A DNA stretch of 52,117 bases from Candidatus Magasanikiibacteriota bacterium (lineage in GTDB: Bacteria; Patescibacteriota; Patescibacteriia; Magasanikbacterales; UBA922), in the NCBI GenBank assembly GCA_016207245.1, contig JACQQA010000003.1:1-52117 (forward strand). The letters are read 5' to 3'. Positions 7,908 to 16,092 of this stretch are shown here, piece after piece; within the stretch, counting starts at the first letter, position 1; each line of letters opens with the position of its first letter. Below the pieces are notes generated by a model. The model ran no database searches. It was given only the letters and a program-made list of their open reading frames with translations, and was not told where the DNA came from. The position numbers and the translations under genes were made by a program.

Positions 7908-10160
7908 TTAAAAATTAAACTTATAAATTTTATTACTATCTAAAATGTAAATTGTTTTTTTGACTTCATCCACCGCCATTCCGGTCGGATTTTGCCATTC
8001 GGCCGCGGTGTATTGACCAACCAGTTTGCCGGTTTTGTCCAAAATCACCACCCGTTTATTTGTTGGCTCTAAGATGTAAATGTTGGCCAAATTGTTGTAA
8101 GTCCAAATTGTTGTTGGTTTATCCAATTTCGGCTCAAGTCCGCTGATAACAAACTCTTCTTTCCTGCCCGCGACTAATTTTAAAATCTCGCCATTCTGTT
8201 TCAAGACAAACATGTCGCCGTCAATCGCCAGAGATACGGCGTCTTTCAAATCAACACTGTCGTCTTTAAGCCATGTTGTTCCTTTGTCAAATCCGGTTTG
8301 CGTTTGGCTGTGCTTGAAAATTTGTCCATTGGTTTGGTCTAAAGTATACACCTTTCGGTTATAAATGAACAGGTCGCTTAGTTTAACATCATTAACCGGA
8401 AATGAAATTTCTTTTTGCGACAGCAAAGATGTCTCTTTATTATATACCGCCGCGCTGTTATCGCCGACGATAAAAACAATCATATCTTGTTCTTTGGGGG
8501 TGGACGCGGCGCGGAGGCGCAGGTTGTTGCCATAATTTTTGCTTGCGGCAGTCTTGCCAATTAGATCATACTGGTAGTAGCTGCTGCCCTCCTGTCCGTA
8601 AGCGAATAGATTATCGTCTAACCTAGCCAGCCGTTGCGTTTGCGCGGCAGGATTTACGCCCGCGATATCCAAGAGCAGCTCCGGCGTGATACTATAGAGT
8701 TTTTGCAATTTCATCAGCGAAGTGTTTATCTGTTCGCTTAATTTATCCGCTTCTTGTTTTTGTTTCTTGTTGTCAGCCGGCAAACTAGAAATCGCGTCTT
8801 TTGCTTCTTGCAACAAGCTTAACGCCCGCGTTTCATCGCCATAAACTAAACTGGCTTCCGCCGCGTTTTTTTTATCAATAACTGCCTGGAGCTGATTTTG
8901 ATAAGCCTGGCGGCCAGCTTGGATATTTTCTTTGATTTTGAATATGCCGATACTGGCGGTAAAAACAACGGCTAAAACGATAGTTAAAATGAGAAGCGTT
9001 TTGCTTAGTAGAGGCAGTTGTAAAAATGATTCTTTTTTAATTTCGCGCCAGCGTCGGAATGTTTTCAGCACGTCCGCGCGCTTGTTGTCTTTGTTGGAGA
9101 TTATCAAAACGAGCGCGACGGTTAGTTTTATGGTGTTTAATATAATATTTTTTATTAAACGGAATAGGCCGGCAAATCCAAAGGCGATTATTTTTCCAAT
9201 CGTGATCAGCGCGGTGTTAATAATTGAAGTTTGCGTTTCCGGCGGCCGCCAATTGGTTTCCATCTTGCCTTTCTCCAATCTTTCCACCGCTTGTTTGGCA
9301 TTGGTCGCGGTTTTATTTTTTTTGTCCGCTGAACGATTGGCGCGGAATCTATTCCAACGTTTTTTCAAACCGCCCAAGAGCGGCGTTGCCAGCATTTCTT
9401 CGGTAGTTTGTTCTTGCCCGACCAGCCGGTTGAGCGAACCGGTTGAACTATCGGCGCTTTTTGGCGCGCGTCCGGTTTTCGGTAAATCATATTTGGTGGC
9501 GAAGTGAATCAAGATGCCGCCGAAGGAGGATTCCTGGCGTAAGTCCGATAATACTTTTTGAATGTGGCCGGCGGCTTGGCGGGTGTTGCGGCTTAGCAAG
9601 ATTTTTTTAACGCGGTCGGAAGTAAAAAAATCCGCCACGCGCGGAGTGGCGATATAAAAATAATCGCCATAGTTTATCGTCCCTTGCAAGACCGAGGAGA
9701 ACAGTGTGTCAGCGCGGGCTTGGTTTTGTTCGGCGATCACATCCATATCAGCCAGCTCTTCAAGTTCTTTGTTTTTGTAAAATAGCGTTACCTCCGGCTG
9801 GCCGTGATAGGCGAAAGATATTTCGTGTCCGCGTAAAACTCCGACCAGGCAATGTAGAAGAGAATTTTTGTATTGCAAGATGTGGTGGCCACGGCGGTTG
9901 ACGTATTCCAAAACGGTTTCAAACGGATCCTTTTCGGTTTGGCTGTCAGTTTCATAATAGCCTGATTCCAGATCGTCAATCATTTTTTGCAAATGTTCAA
10001 TCTGTTCTATCGGGCCGTTATTAACTTCCGCGACGGCAAAAAAATATCCCTTTTTGAATTCTTCAGGAGTGCTGGGTTCGGTTATGTGGAGAAGGACATG
10101 CGAGCGGTCCTGATTTTGTCCCTCGGCGAAAAATTCGTGTATTTCCAAAATATCCGGCAT
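7908..10160 (-). CDS. Membrane protein: PP2C-like N-terminus, coiled coil, propeller-like C-terminus
   Basis: 750 residues. Residues 1-230 have the look of a PPM/PP2C-type phosphatase fold (GYFFAVAEVNNG, HHILQYKNSLLHCLVGVLRG, LQGTINYGDYFYIATPRVA), but the metal-binding DG and DGxxG acidic motifs are not evident, so it may be a pseudo-phosphatase. Two transmembrane regions lie near 325-365 and 388-412 (TLLILTIVLAVVFTASIGIF). A Lys/Gln-rich helix follows (about 415-490), then a repetitive beta region (500-750) with YIYLD-type blades, compatible with an NHL-like propeller (GMAVDEVKKTIYILDSNK at the end). This suggests signal transduction across the membrane; function unknown. Confidence 0.6.
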   Translation of the reverse strand: MPDILEIHEFFAEGQNQDRSHVLLHITEPSTPEEFKKGYFFAVAEVNNGPIEQIEHLQKMIDDLESGYYETDSQTEKDPFETVLEYVNRRGHHILQYKNSLLHCLVGVLRGHEISFAYHGQPEVTLFYKNKELEELADMDVIAEQNQARADTLFSSVLQGTINYGDYFYIATPRVADFFTSDRVKKILLSRNTRQAAGHIQKVLSDLRQESSFGGILIHFATKYDLPKTGRAPKSADSSTGSLNRLVGQEQTTEEMLATPLLGGLKKRWNRFRANRSADKKNKTATNAKQAVERLEKGKMETNWRPPETQTSIINTALITIGKIIAFGFAGLFRLIKNIILNTIKLTVALVLIISNKDNKRADVLKTFRRWREIKKESFLQLPLLSKTLLILTIVLAVVFTASIGIFKIKENIQAGRQAYQNQLQAVIDKKNAAEASLVYGDETRALSLLQEAKDAISSLPADNKKQKQEADKLSEQINTSLMKLQKLYSITPELLLDIAGVNPAAQTQRLARLDDNLFAYGQEGSSYYQYDLIGKTAASKNYGNNLRLRAASTPKEQDMIVFIVGDNSAAVYNKETSLLSQKEISFPVNDVKLSDLFIYNRKVYTLDQTNGQIFKHSQTQTGFDKGTTWLKDDSVDLKDAVSLAIDGDMFVLKQNGEILKLVAGRKEEFVISGLEPKLDKPTTIWTYNNLANIYILEPTNKRVVILDKTGKLVGQYTAAEWQNPTGMAVDEVKKTIYILDSNKIYKFNF

Positions 10161-10180
10161 AAGCTTTTTGACTTTTAGCA

Positions 10181-10203
10181 GTGATATTATTATACTATAT
10201 CAC
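10181..10203 (-). promoter_or_regulatory. Promoter/operator of the 750-residue membrane protein
   Basis: A -10 TATAAT reads on the minus strand (10194-10189), inside an inverted repeat GTGATAT-(9 nt)-ATATCAC. This geometry suggests a repressor site over the -10. The -35 is poor. Confidence 0.5.
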
Positions 10204-10207
10204 ACGA

Positions 10208-10320
10208 AAGCTGAAAAGGCTGGAGCGATAATGGCTTGAAAGGCTGGAAATGCCCGAAAGGCCAGAAAGGCTGGGGGGCCTTTTAAGCTTTTTTAGCCCC
10301 TCAAGCCTTTTAAGCCTTTT
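10208..10320. repeat. AAAGGCTGG/CCTTTTAAGC inverted low-complexity repeat
   Basis: Four irregular copies of AAAGGCTGG-like units (10214-10273) are followed by complementary CCTTTTAAGC/AAGCCTTTT units (10279-10320). The whole stretch can fold into a long imperfect hairpin just upstream of the winged-helix gene. Confidence 0.65.
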
Positions 10321-10324
10321 ATTT

Positions 10325-10912
10325 ATGCTTGAACAACTTTTTGGCTCAAAGACTCGGTTCAGAATTTTGCGCGCATTTTTCGCTCATCCGGAGCGGTCTT
10401 TTTTCGTGCGGGAATTGTCTCGCGCGATTGACACTCAGCTCAACGCTGTCCGGCGCGAGTTGGAGCTGTTAGTTAATATCGGTCTGTTGAAAGATGGTGA
10501 AGGCAGAGACGATCTTAGCCAGGGCGCCAGTCTGCGCAAGTATTACGCGTTAAATCTGCAGTCGCTGATCTACCCGGAAGTGCAGGCGCTTATCACCAAA
10601 CTTCAAATCTTGGGCCAGCAGGAGCTGATTAAAGAAATAAAAGAAAAAGGCGGAGAAGTCAAACTGCTTTTGTTGAGCGGGCTCTTCACCAACGACCGCG
10701 ACGCTCCGAGCGATCTTCTGGCGGTTGGCAAGCTGAAAGATAAGACTATCGCGAATTTAATCGCCAAACACGAAAAAGAACTGGGCGTTGAAATCCGTTT
10801 TACCTTAATGAGCGAGCCGGAATTCAAAGAGCGCCGGCAGATGATGGACAAATTCATCTTCGCGCTGTTTGAGGCGAATAACGCAAAAGTGATAAACGCG
10901 CTAAATGTCTAA
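10325..10912 (+). CDS. Winged-helix transcriptional regulator
   Basis: 195 residues. Residues 1-75 form an ArsR/MarR-like winged helix (SKTRFRILRAFFAHPERSFF, VRELSRAIDTQLNAVRREL, a basic GASLRKYYAL wing). Residues 100-190 (VKLLLLSGLFTNDRDAPSDL) resemble a nucleotidyltransferase-like effector domain but lack the GS-DxD catalytic signature. ATG 10325 was chosen because upstream codons are inside the low-complexity repeat. Its stop codon lies in the left arm of the four-helix-bundle cassette. The regulated genes are not evident. Confidence 0.7.
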   Translation: MLEQLFGSKTRFRILRAFFAHPERSFFVRELSRAIDTQLNAVRRELELLVNIGLLKDGEGRDDLSQGASLRKYYALNLQSLIYPEVQALITKLQILGQQELIKEIKEKGGEVKLLLLSGLFTNDRDAPSDLLAVGKLKDKTIANLIAKHEKELGVEIRFTLMSEPEFKERRQMMDKFIFALFEANNAKVINALNV

Positions 10913-10948
10913 TTTCTAATGTCTAATGACAAATAAAATGTCAAATGA
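10903..10948. repeat. Left arm of four-helix-bundle cassette 1
   Basis: AT-rich quasi-tandem arm (TCTAATTTCTAATGTCTAATG core) complementary to 11366-11405. It contains the stop codon of the upstream regulator and the start codons of the cassette gene. Most mismatches between the arms are G-T wobbles. Confidence 0.75.
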
Positions 10949-11366
10949 ACGGAATTCTAAATATAATCTTGAGGAAAGAACAGCTAAATTTGGCGAAGAC
11001 ATTATTATGTTCGTCAGAGAGGTTGGTGGCGATAGCAAGGATTACATCGTGGAGGCGATTTTAAAACAGTTAGTGCGTTCTGGCATTTCTGTGGGCGCTA
11101 ATTACTGTGAAGCGGATTGCGCTGAGACCAAAAAAGATTTCGAACATAAGATTGGTATTTGCAACAAGGAAGCCAAAGAAACGAAACATTGGCTGAGGAT
11201 GATCGCAAAGGCAAAAACTAACCAAGCGGAAAGCGCTAGAAAATTATGGAAAGAGGCGCACGAATTAAATTTGATTTTCACGTCTATTATTAGAAAATCA
11301 AAAGAAAACAGTGTTAACGAAAAAATTGAAAATTTTAAGAAAAATAATGCCGGAGAAAACAATTAA
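10926..11366 (+). CDS. Four-helix-bundle protein (S23/IVP-like)
   Basis: 146 residues (142 if ATG 10938 is used). It belongs to the four-helix-bundle family first known from the open frame inside 23S rRNA intervening sequences (TIGR02436/PF05635) and related to the Avd protein of diversity-generating retroelements. Key features are the LEERTAKFGEDIIMFVRE first helix, the conserved SGISVGANYCEA turn and the KKDFEHKIGICNKEAKETKHW third helix. It forms ring-like pentamers in known relatives and probably binds nucleic acid. Here it is outside rRNA, between a regulator and tsaB, bounded by complementary arms. No reverse transcriptase or template repeat is nearby. Confidence 0.85.
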   Translation: MTNKMSNERNSKYNLEERTAKFGEDIIMFVREVGGDSKDYIVEAILKQLVRSGISVGANYCEADCAETKKDFEHKIGICNKEAKETKHWLRMIAKAKTNQAESARKLWKEAHELNLIFTSIIRKSKENSVNEKIENFKKNNAGENN

Positions 11367-11405
11367 TCATTCGGCATTTTATTGGATATTAGAAATTAGG
11401 CATTT
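11366..11405. repeat. Right arm of four-helix-bundle cassette 1
   Basis: Complementary to 10903-10948 with one gap of about six bases. It begins at the cassette gene's stop codon and ends 10 nt before the tsaB start. Confidence 0.75.
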
Positions 11406-11415
11406 GTCATTTATC

Positions 11416-11787
11416 ATGTATCTTCTCTTCGATCTCTCCACCAAAGACACAATTCATCTCGCTGTTTTTGATAAAAACGCGATTGAACACAAAAATTACT
11501 CTGGAAGAAACAGGGAACTTTTGAGTTGTATACATAATTTATCCAAAATTAAAAATTTATCCGGTATCATGGTTGTGGTTGGCGCGGGCGGATTTACCAG
11601 CACTCGTGTGGCCTGCGTAGTTGCCAACACTTTCGCTTATGTCTTGAAGATTCCGCTTCTCGCCATTACCGCAGCGGAAGCTTCAGACCCGCAAAAATTA
11701 ATTCCGAAGTTGTTAAAACAAAAATCGGGGAATTATATTTCCGCGGCTTATTCCGGCGAAGCGAATATTGGAAGGAAGAAGGTATGA
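11416..11787 (+). CDS. tsaB: Short TsaB-like protein (t6A biosynthesis)
   Basis: 123 residues, about half the usual TsaB length. The N-terminal YeaZ fold is present: YLLFDLSTKDTIHLAVFD, then VVVGAGGFTSTRVACVVANT at about 53-72 (the GPGSFTGxR motif) and LKIPLLAITAAEA. TsaB partners TsaD in making N6-threonylcarbamoyladenosine on ANN-decoding tRNAs; it is a scaffold, so a short form can be functional. The stop overlaps a following ATG (ATGA). ATG 11416 directly follows the cassette arm. Confidence 0.8.
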   Translation: MYLLFDLSTKDTIHLAVFDKNAIEHKNYSGRNRELLSCIHNLSKIKNLSGIMVVVGAGGFTSTRVACVVANTFAYVLKIPLLAITAAEASDPQKLIPKLLKQKSGNYISAAYSGEANIGRKKV

Positions 11788-11820
11788 ATAATAAGTCATT
11801 AATTCAAAAAATACGGCTGG

Positions 11821-12531
11821 ATGAAAAGCCGCACTGACGCGGGTTTTGGTTACGGGTATACTTTAAAGGAGGTGGAACAATTGCGGCACGATATTCTAAA
11901 CAACCCGCCCGCCCGCCATACCTATCCGCGCGTGCCGCGGGAGTTAAAAAGTTTAGTTAAAGCGTTGCGGGAGATGGTTTATTTGCGCACATTGCGCAGT
12001 GATTGCCTGTTTGAAATTTATTTTCGTTCCGCGCCCATTTTCGCCAGTTTGGAAAAAGAATTAAGCATTGATTCCGTCGGGCATTATTTGCCGGAGGATT
12101 TAATTGCGGGTAAACTGAATCGTTATGATGATCAAGATTGCGCGGTGTTGAAGTACTATGATGATATCGCAGTTACGAAAGAAAAAATTGTAGGCGAGCG
12201 GACTATTGGTAAGCAAGAGGTTGTGGGTGTTATCGCTTGGAAAGGTAAAGCCAGCGGCCGCGTGAGGGTGGTTTTTTCTCCAACCGAAGCGCATTTGGTA
12301 AAAGAGGGCGAGATTTTGGTGACAAACATGACTGTTCCGGCTTATCTTTTGGCAATGAAAAAAGCCGCCGCGTTTGTCACAGACGAAGGCGGCATCACCT
12401 GCCACGCCGCCATCATCGCCCGCGAGATGAAGAAGCCCTGCATCATCGGCGCCAAAATCGCCACGCAGGTTTTGAAAGACGGCGATATGGTGGAAGTGGA
12501 CGCGGAGAGGGGGATAGTTAGAAAAATTTAA
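11821..12531 (+). CDS. PEP-utiliser mobile-domain protein, paralog 1 (short)
   Basis: 236 residues. The C-terminal 75 residues form the swivelling phosphohistidine domain of PEP synthase/PPDK/rifampicin phosphotransferases (PF00391), with GGITCHAAIIAREMKKPCI and the His at about 195, then GDMVEVDAERGIVRKI. The N-terminal part is helical (VPRELKSLVKALREMVYLRT), like the linker region of PPS-type proteins. No ATP-grasp or TIM-barrel domain is present. It is much shorter at the N-terminus than its three paralogs; a coupled ATG at 11784 opens only 17 codons in another frame, so the gene could be 5'-truncated or frameshifted. Confidence 0.75.
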   Translation: MKSRTDAGFGYGYTLKEVEQLRHDILNNPPARHTYPRVPRELKSLVKALREMVYLRTLRSDCLFEIYFRSAPIFASLEKELSIDSVGHYLPEDLIAGKLNRYDDQDCAVLKYYDDIAVTKEKIVGERTIGKQEVVGVIAWKGKASGRVRVVFSPTEAHLVKEGEILVTNMTVPAYLLAMKKAAAFVTDEGGITCHAAIIAREMKKPCIIGAKIATQVLKDGDMVEVDAERGIVRKI

Positions 12532-12537
12532 CTTAGT

Positions 12538-13923
12538 ATGGCTGAAAAGTGGAAAAAAATTTTTATTCGTAAAAATTGCGATTTGCCGACAGGTTGCGCG
12601 ATTTTGAGCGCGTACCCGTTTGTCTGGCAAGCAATGAAGAACAAGCGAGAGTATCTGTTTGGTTATTTTAAAGATAGGGATTTCCATTATTATGCCAGGA
12701 GTGATGTTGATGAAAGGAAGATTGGCAGAAAATTATATCAAAAGTATTTTAATTCAACGGCAAAGATTATTAAGGCCTACCGGAGCGGACCGGTTTTTTT
12801 AAAAGAAACAAAAAAGAAGACACAATATTTTAAGCGACTTTTAAACCACCGACCTTCGTTCGGTATTTTTAAGAAAGCCATAGGAATTTTTAGTAAGGAT
12901 TTTGGTTTTGTCAATAATAATTTTAGCATTCGTCCTTGGTGGGCGCTGGAGGCGTGGCAGCATGATTTTGAGGATATGATTGAAAATTTGATTAGGAAAA
13001 GACATTTGGAAGATAAGCGAGGTGTTTTAATTTCAAGTTTTTTACAGCCATGGAAGTCGACGGCTTTGTTGAAAGTTGGGCGTGAGGTTTCTAACGGGAG
13101 ATCGGCGGAAACGTTGGTGGAAAAATATCAATTTTTAAGAAGCTGGACACCGGTGTGGTACAAACCGATTACCGAAGCGTGGGTCAAGAGCGCCACGCAG
13201 TCGTCGGTGAAGAATCAGGAGTTGTTTTCTCAAACGCAGTTGTTTAAAATGCTTAAGCCGACTCGCGCGCAAAAGGCATTTTTAATTCAAGCTCCCTATG
13301 TTATTTTTTTTAAAGACTGGCGCGATGATTTACGCCGGCAACAGGTTTATGATTGGAATTTTTTGTTCGTGGAGTTAGCCAAATATCTTTCGGTAGATTA
13401 CGATGAACTCGGTTATTTCACCCTTGAAGAACTCTCTACGGCGATTGAAGATGGTCGTTTAGACGAAAACAAACTTCGCGCCAGAAAAGAACATGAATTT
13501 ATTTTGACGGTTGACGCGAGGACTGCAAAATTTAAAATTTTTACCACCATTCCAATCCGTTATCGCCTGGCGATTAAAAGCGCTGAAAATTTAGATGCTA
13601 AAATAGTCGCGGTAACCGGTATTGTGGCCCAGCCCGGGATAATCTCGGGGCCGGTACGGATAATTAAAAATTTTCATGATATTAAAAAAGTACAGCACGG
13701 CGAAGTTTTGGTCGCCAATACTACGCACCCGAATTATTTAATGGGCATGAGGATGGCCGCGGCATTTATAACTGACGAAGGCGGGGTTGCCAGCCACGCC
13801 GCGATTGTCGCGCGCGAGATGAAAAAACCCTGTATTGTCGGCACAAAGATAGCGACGAAAATGTTTAAAGACGGCGACACAGTTGAAGTGGATGCTAATA
13901 ATGGAATAGTAAGGAAAATTTGA
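12538..13923 (+). CDS. PEP-utiliser mobile-domain protein, paralog 2
   Basis: 461 residues. The N-terminal 370 residues are unassigned, beginning with WKKIFIRKNCDLP and rich in aromatic/basic helices. The C-terminal mobile domain (about 375-461) has GGVASHAAIVAREMKKPC with His near 420 and ends GDTVEVDANNGIVRKI. In rifampicin phosphotransferase such a His domain follows an ATP-grasp domain and a substrate domain; here only the last and perhaps a divergent middle domain exist. It lies 6 nt after paralog 1 and 9 nt before paralog 3. The last 56 nt are identical to those of paralog 4. Confidence 0.78.
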   Translation: MAEKWKKIFIRKNCDLPTGCAILSAYPFVWQAMKNKREYLFGYFKDRDFHYYARSDVDERKIGRKLYQKYFNSTAKIIKAYRSGPVFLKETKKKTQYFKRLLNHRPSFGIFKKAIGIFSKDFGFVNNNFSIRPWWALEAWQHDFEDMIENLIRKRHLEDKRGVLISSFLQPWKSTALLKVGREVSNGRSAETLVEKYQFLRSWTPVWYKPITEAWVKSATQSSVKNQELFSQTQLFKMLKPTRAQKAFLIQAPYVIFFKDWRDDLRRQQVYDWNFLFVELAKYLSVDYDELGYFTLEELSTAIEDGRLDENKLRARKEHEFILTVDARTAKFKIFTTIPIRYRLAIKSAENLDAKIVAVTGIVAQPGIISGPVRIIKNFHDIKKVQHGEVLVANTTHPNYLMGMRMAAAFITDEGGVASHAAIVAREMKKPCIVGTKIATKMFKDGDTVEVDANNGIVRKI

Positions 13924-13932
13924 TTTTTATTT

Positions 13933-14994
13933 ATGTTAATTTCACCGACATCATTAAAACGCCCGGACTGGGTTCAGATATGGGCGGGCGGGTGGAGCAT
14001 TTTGTCATGCAGCCATTTTGCCGAAGAATATTCGCGGCTTATTAAATTTGGAGACAAATTTTTTCTTCCCGAGTCAATCATCATTATTCGTCGCGGCAAA
14101 AGCGAAGGATGGGCGCGGCAAAGCGACCGCGACGCAATATGCGCCCACTTGGCCACGGAAGTGGAAAATGATTCCAGCCGAGCTATAGAAATATGCCGCC
14201 ATCTCAAGACAGAAGCGGACAAGATGCGCAGTTTTATGAAAGAGAACGAGGCGAAAACAATGGGCGAACAGTTATACAACGAGTTTTGGGACAGATTAGT
14301 CAGTTATTATCAACCGCACATCAATGTCAAATATGTCGTTGACGGCTTGTCGCCGGAGCGATTAGAGAAATTATTGCCCTGTTTTGAGGACGCCAGATTA
14401 TACGCGGAAAATGTTTTAAATCAGACCGAACGTTTTATGGAAGCAATGGCCGAAAAAATCGGGCGGAAAGAAAAACTGCCGTGGCAATTGGTATTGTGTT
14501 GCGTCAAAGAAGAAATTATTAGTTATTTTCAGATTAAAAAGTTACCAGCGCGTTCAGTGCTTGAAAAACGCGATGCCCTCTTTGGAATTTTTTGCGACCA
14601 GCGCAGATACGCGGTTTATGCCGGCAAATCAGCCGAAAGGTTGGTAAAAGTAATATTAATGATAGATGAAAAAAATATTTTGCGCGGCATGACCGCGTAT
14701 TCGGGCAAAATACGCGGAGTAGTTCGGGTTGTTATTGACCCGGCGCGTTGCGAGAGATTTGATATCGGCGATGTGTTGGTGTCAGGCATGACGCGTCCGG
14801 AGTTTTTACCGCTGATGAAAAAAGCCGCGGCTTTTGTTACCGATTCCGGCGGTATTTTATCCCATGCCGCGATTGTGGCGCGGGAATTAAAAAAGCCGTG
14901 CGTGATTGGAACAAGAATCGCCACTCAAGTTTTGGAGGACGGTGATATAGTGGAGGTGGATGCTGATTTGGGGATTGTAAGGAAAATAAAATAA
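13933..14994 (+). CDS. PEP-utiliser mobile-domain protein, paralog 3
   Basis: 353 residues. The N-terminus (PDWVQIWAGGWSILSCSHF) and a helical segment around 60-110 (AICAHLATEVENDSSRAIEI) resemble parts of PPS-like proteins. The mobile domain occupies about 265-353, with GGILSHAAIVARELKKPC, His near 311. ATP-grasp and PEP-binding domains are absent. Third of a tandem series; transcription is probably continuous from tsaB. A long repeat follows at 15027. Confidence 0.78.
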   Translation: MLISPTSLKRPDWVQIWAGGWSILSCSHFAEEYSRLIKFGDKFFLPESIIIIRRGKSEGWARQSDRDAICAHLATEVENDSSRAIEICRHLKTEADKMRSFMKENEAKTMGEQLYNEFWDRLVSYYQPHINVKYVVDGLSPERLEKLLPCFEDARLYAENVLNQTERFMEAMAEKIGRKEKLPWQLVLCCVKEEIISYFQIKKLPARSVLEKRDALFGIFCDQRRYAVYAGKSAERLVKVILMIDEKNILRGMTAYSGKIRGVVRVVIDPARCERFDIGDVLVSGMTRPEFLPLMKKAAAFVTDSGGILSHAAIVARELKKPCVIGTRIATQVLEDGDIVEVDADLGIVRKIK

Positions 14995-15026
14995 CTTTAT
15001 ATGTAAGAATCGACAGCGTTGTTTAT

Positions 15027-15191
15027 ACTTCTTAAAGTCATTGCGAGCCTTCGCAGGCGAAGCAATCCACACCGTTATCGCGTTCCCACGCGATTGCTGG
15101 ATTGCTTCGTCGCGCGAGCTCCTCGCAATGACTGATTTGCCACATAAAGCTCGTAAAAGTATAAACAACGCGACTAATTCTTACACTTTAT
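15027..15191. repeat. Long dispersed repeat, copy 2 (CATTGCGAG family)
   Basis: Almost base-for-base identical to 1-165 at an offset of 15026, with a T/C change at 62/15088 and a few differences at the 3' end. It lies between mobile-domain paralog 3 and the minus-strand phosphatase. Confidence 0.9.
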
Positions 15192-15200
15192 AAATTGATT

Positions 15201-15224
15201 CACCCGCCTCGGAAGAGACGGGTG
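15201..15224 (-). terminator. Hairpin downstream of the histidine phosphatase gene
   Basis: CACCCGCCTC pairs with GAGACGGGTG (one G-T wobble) around GGAA. It follows the minus-strand gene's stop by 30 nt. There is no T-run, so termination strength is uncertain. Confidence 0.5.
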
Positions 15225-15253
15225 TGTGTAGGTGTGCACTTTGGGTGGGTGGA

Positions 15254-15835
15254 CTAATTGGACTTTCCCGCCATGGGGGCGGGGATGAGCGCGGCGCTGA
15301 CGATGACGCCGTCTTTGACGCGGTATTCCACCGCGTCGGCCTCGCCGATGGCGTAGGTCATGGCGCCTGCGCTCGGCGCGGCCAGTTCCGCGTACGGCGA
15401 GTGCGAGAAGCACAGCGCCGCGCACTCATCCGGCATGGCGTCGGCGATCTTGAGAATCGCCTGCGTCATCCTATCGCGCGCGAGGGTTGGGTAGCGGCCA
15501 CCGAGTTCCAGGGCGTTGGCCACGGTCCCGCCGGCCGCGCGGATCTGCGGGATGTCGCCGAGGACTCGCTTCTGCTCGTCATCGCCCAAGATCTTGTAGA
15601 TCTGCTGGAAGTTGAGGAGTTCCTCCAGCCCGGCCTGCGCATCCTTGCCGACGATGGCGATGGCGACCTGCATCGCCTGCCACGTCCGATTGGCGCCGGA
15701 GTAGAACAGGTGGGAGAACTGAAACTTGTACTCCTTCACGAGCGCCAGCACAGCCGCGAAGATTTGCATTGCCCCGACCGGAGTCAAGGCATCGCCATCT
15801 TTTTGTCCGTGCCTCACAACCACGACCGTCTTCAT
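15254..15835 (-). CDS. Histidine phosphatase (phosphoglycerate mutase-like)
   Basis: 193 residues of the histidine phosphatase superfamily. The phospho-acceptor motif is at the very N-terminus (VVVVRHGQKDGDALTPVGAMQ), the second Arg lies in YSGANRTWQAM near 50 (the SxxxRxxxTA motif), and the second catalytic His is in CFSHSPYAEL near 145. Known members dephosphorylate sugars, nucleotides or phosphohistidine proteins; the substrate here is unknown. The gene sits inside the mobile-domain cluster but on the opposite strand, is clearly GC-richer than its neighbours, and has its own promoter, a 137-nt leader and an AGGAG site before ATG 15835. Confidence 0.85.
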   Translation of the reverse strand: MKTVVVVRHGQKDGDALTPVGAMQIFAAVLALVKEYKFQFSHLFYSGANRTWQAMQVAIAIVGKDAQAGLEELLNFQQIYKILGDDEQKRVLGDIPQIRAAGGTVANALELGGRYPTLARDRMTQAILKIADAMPDECAALCFSHSPYAELAAPSAGAMTYAIGEADAVEYRVKDGVIVSAALIPAPMAGKSN

Positions 15836-16007
15836 TTTCTCTCTCCTTTTCTCTTTGCTCTTCGCAACACACCGCGCCCGCGGCAGTTGTTCCAAGCTAT
15901 TTTCCAATTGTCCAAAGTGCGCTTGAATAAGGGCAGATCGCCATTTCGCATGGCATCCGTCACTTTTCAAGACATTATATTATACTCCTTTTTCAAGATT
16001 TTGTCAA
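15836..16007 (-). promoter_or_regulatory. Consensus promoter and structured leader of the histidine phosphatase gene
   Basis: On the minus strand TTGACA (16007-16002), a 17-nt spacer and TATAAT (15984-15979) make a near-perfect sigma70 promoter. The leader contains hairpins GCCAT-GCGAA-ATGGC and CCGCG-GG-CGCGG, then AAGGAGAG before the start. Confidence 0.8.
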
Positions 16008-16092
16008 GAGGCAGGGCTCATAATTTGGCTGGGATTAGACATAAAACTTAAATTTATATATACTTAAAACAGTGATTTAATATCTGATTTCT

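Noticed and set aside
8932-9507. 191-codon open frame on the plus strand
   Set aside because: Antisense to the 750-residue membrane protein and made of biased Ser/Leu codons typical of a shadow frame.
10208-10320. CRISPR-like array
   Set aside because: Units are irregular, without constant spacers, and no cas genes are present; it is a low-complexity inverted repeat.
10926-11366. Ribosomal protein S23 as a structural ribosome component
   Set aside because: The S23 name is historical for this family; there is no evidence that it is part of the ribosome.
10926-11405. Diversity-generating retroelement (the four-helix-bundle family includes Avd)
   Set aside because: No reverse transcriptase, template or variable repeat was found in the window.
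12100-12687. 195-codon open frame on the minus strand
   Set aside because: It is antisense to mobile-domain paralogs 1 and 2, whose motifs are clear; no family features in the reverse frame.
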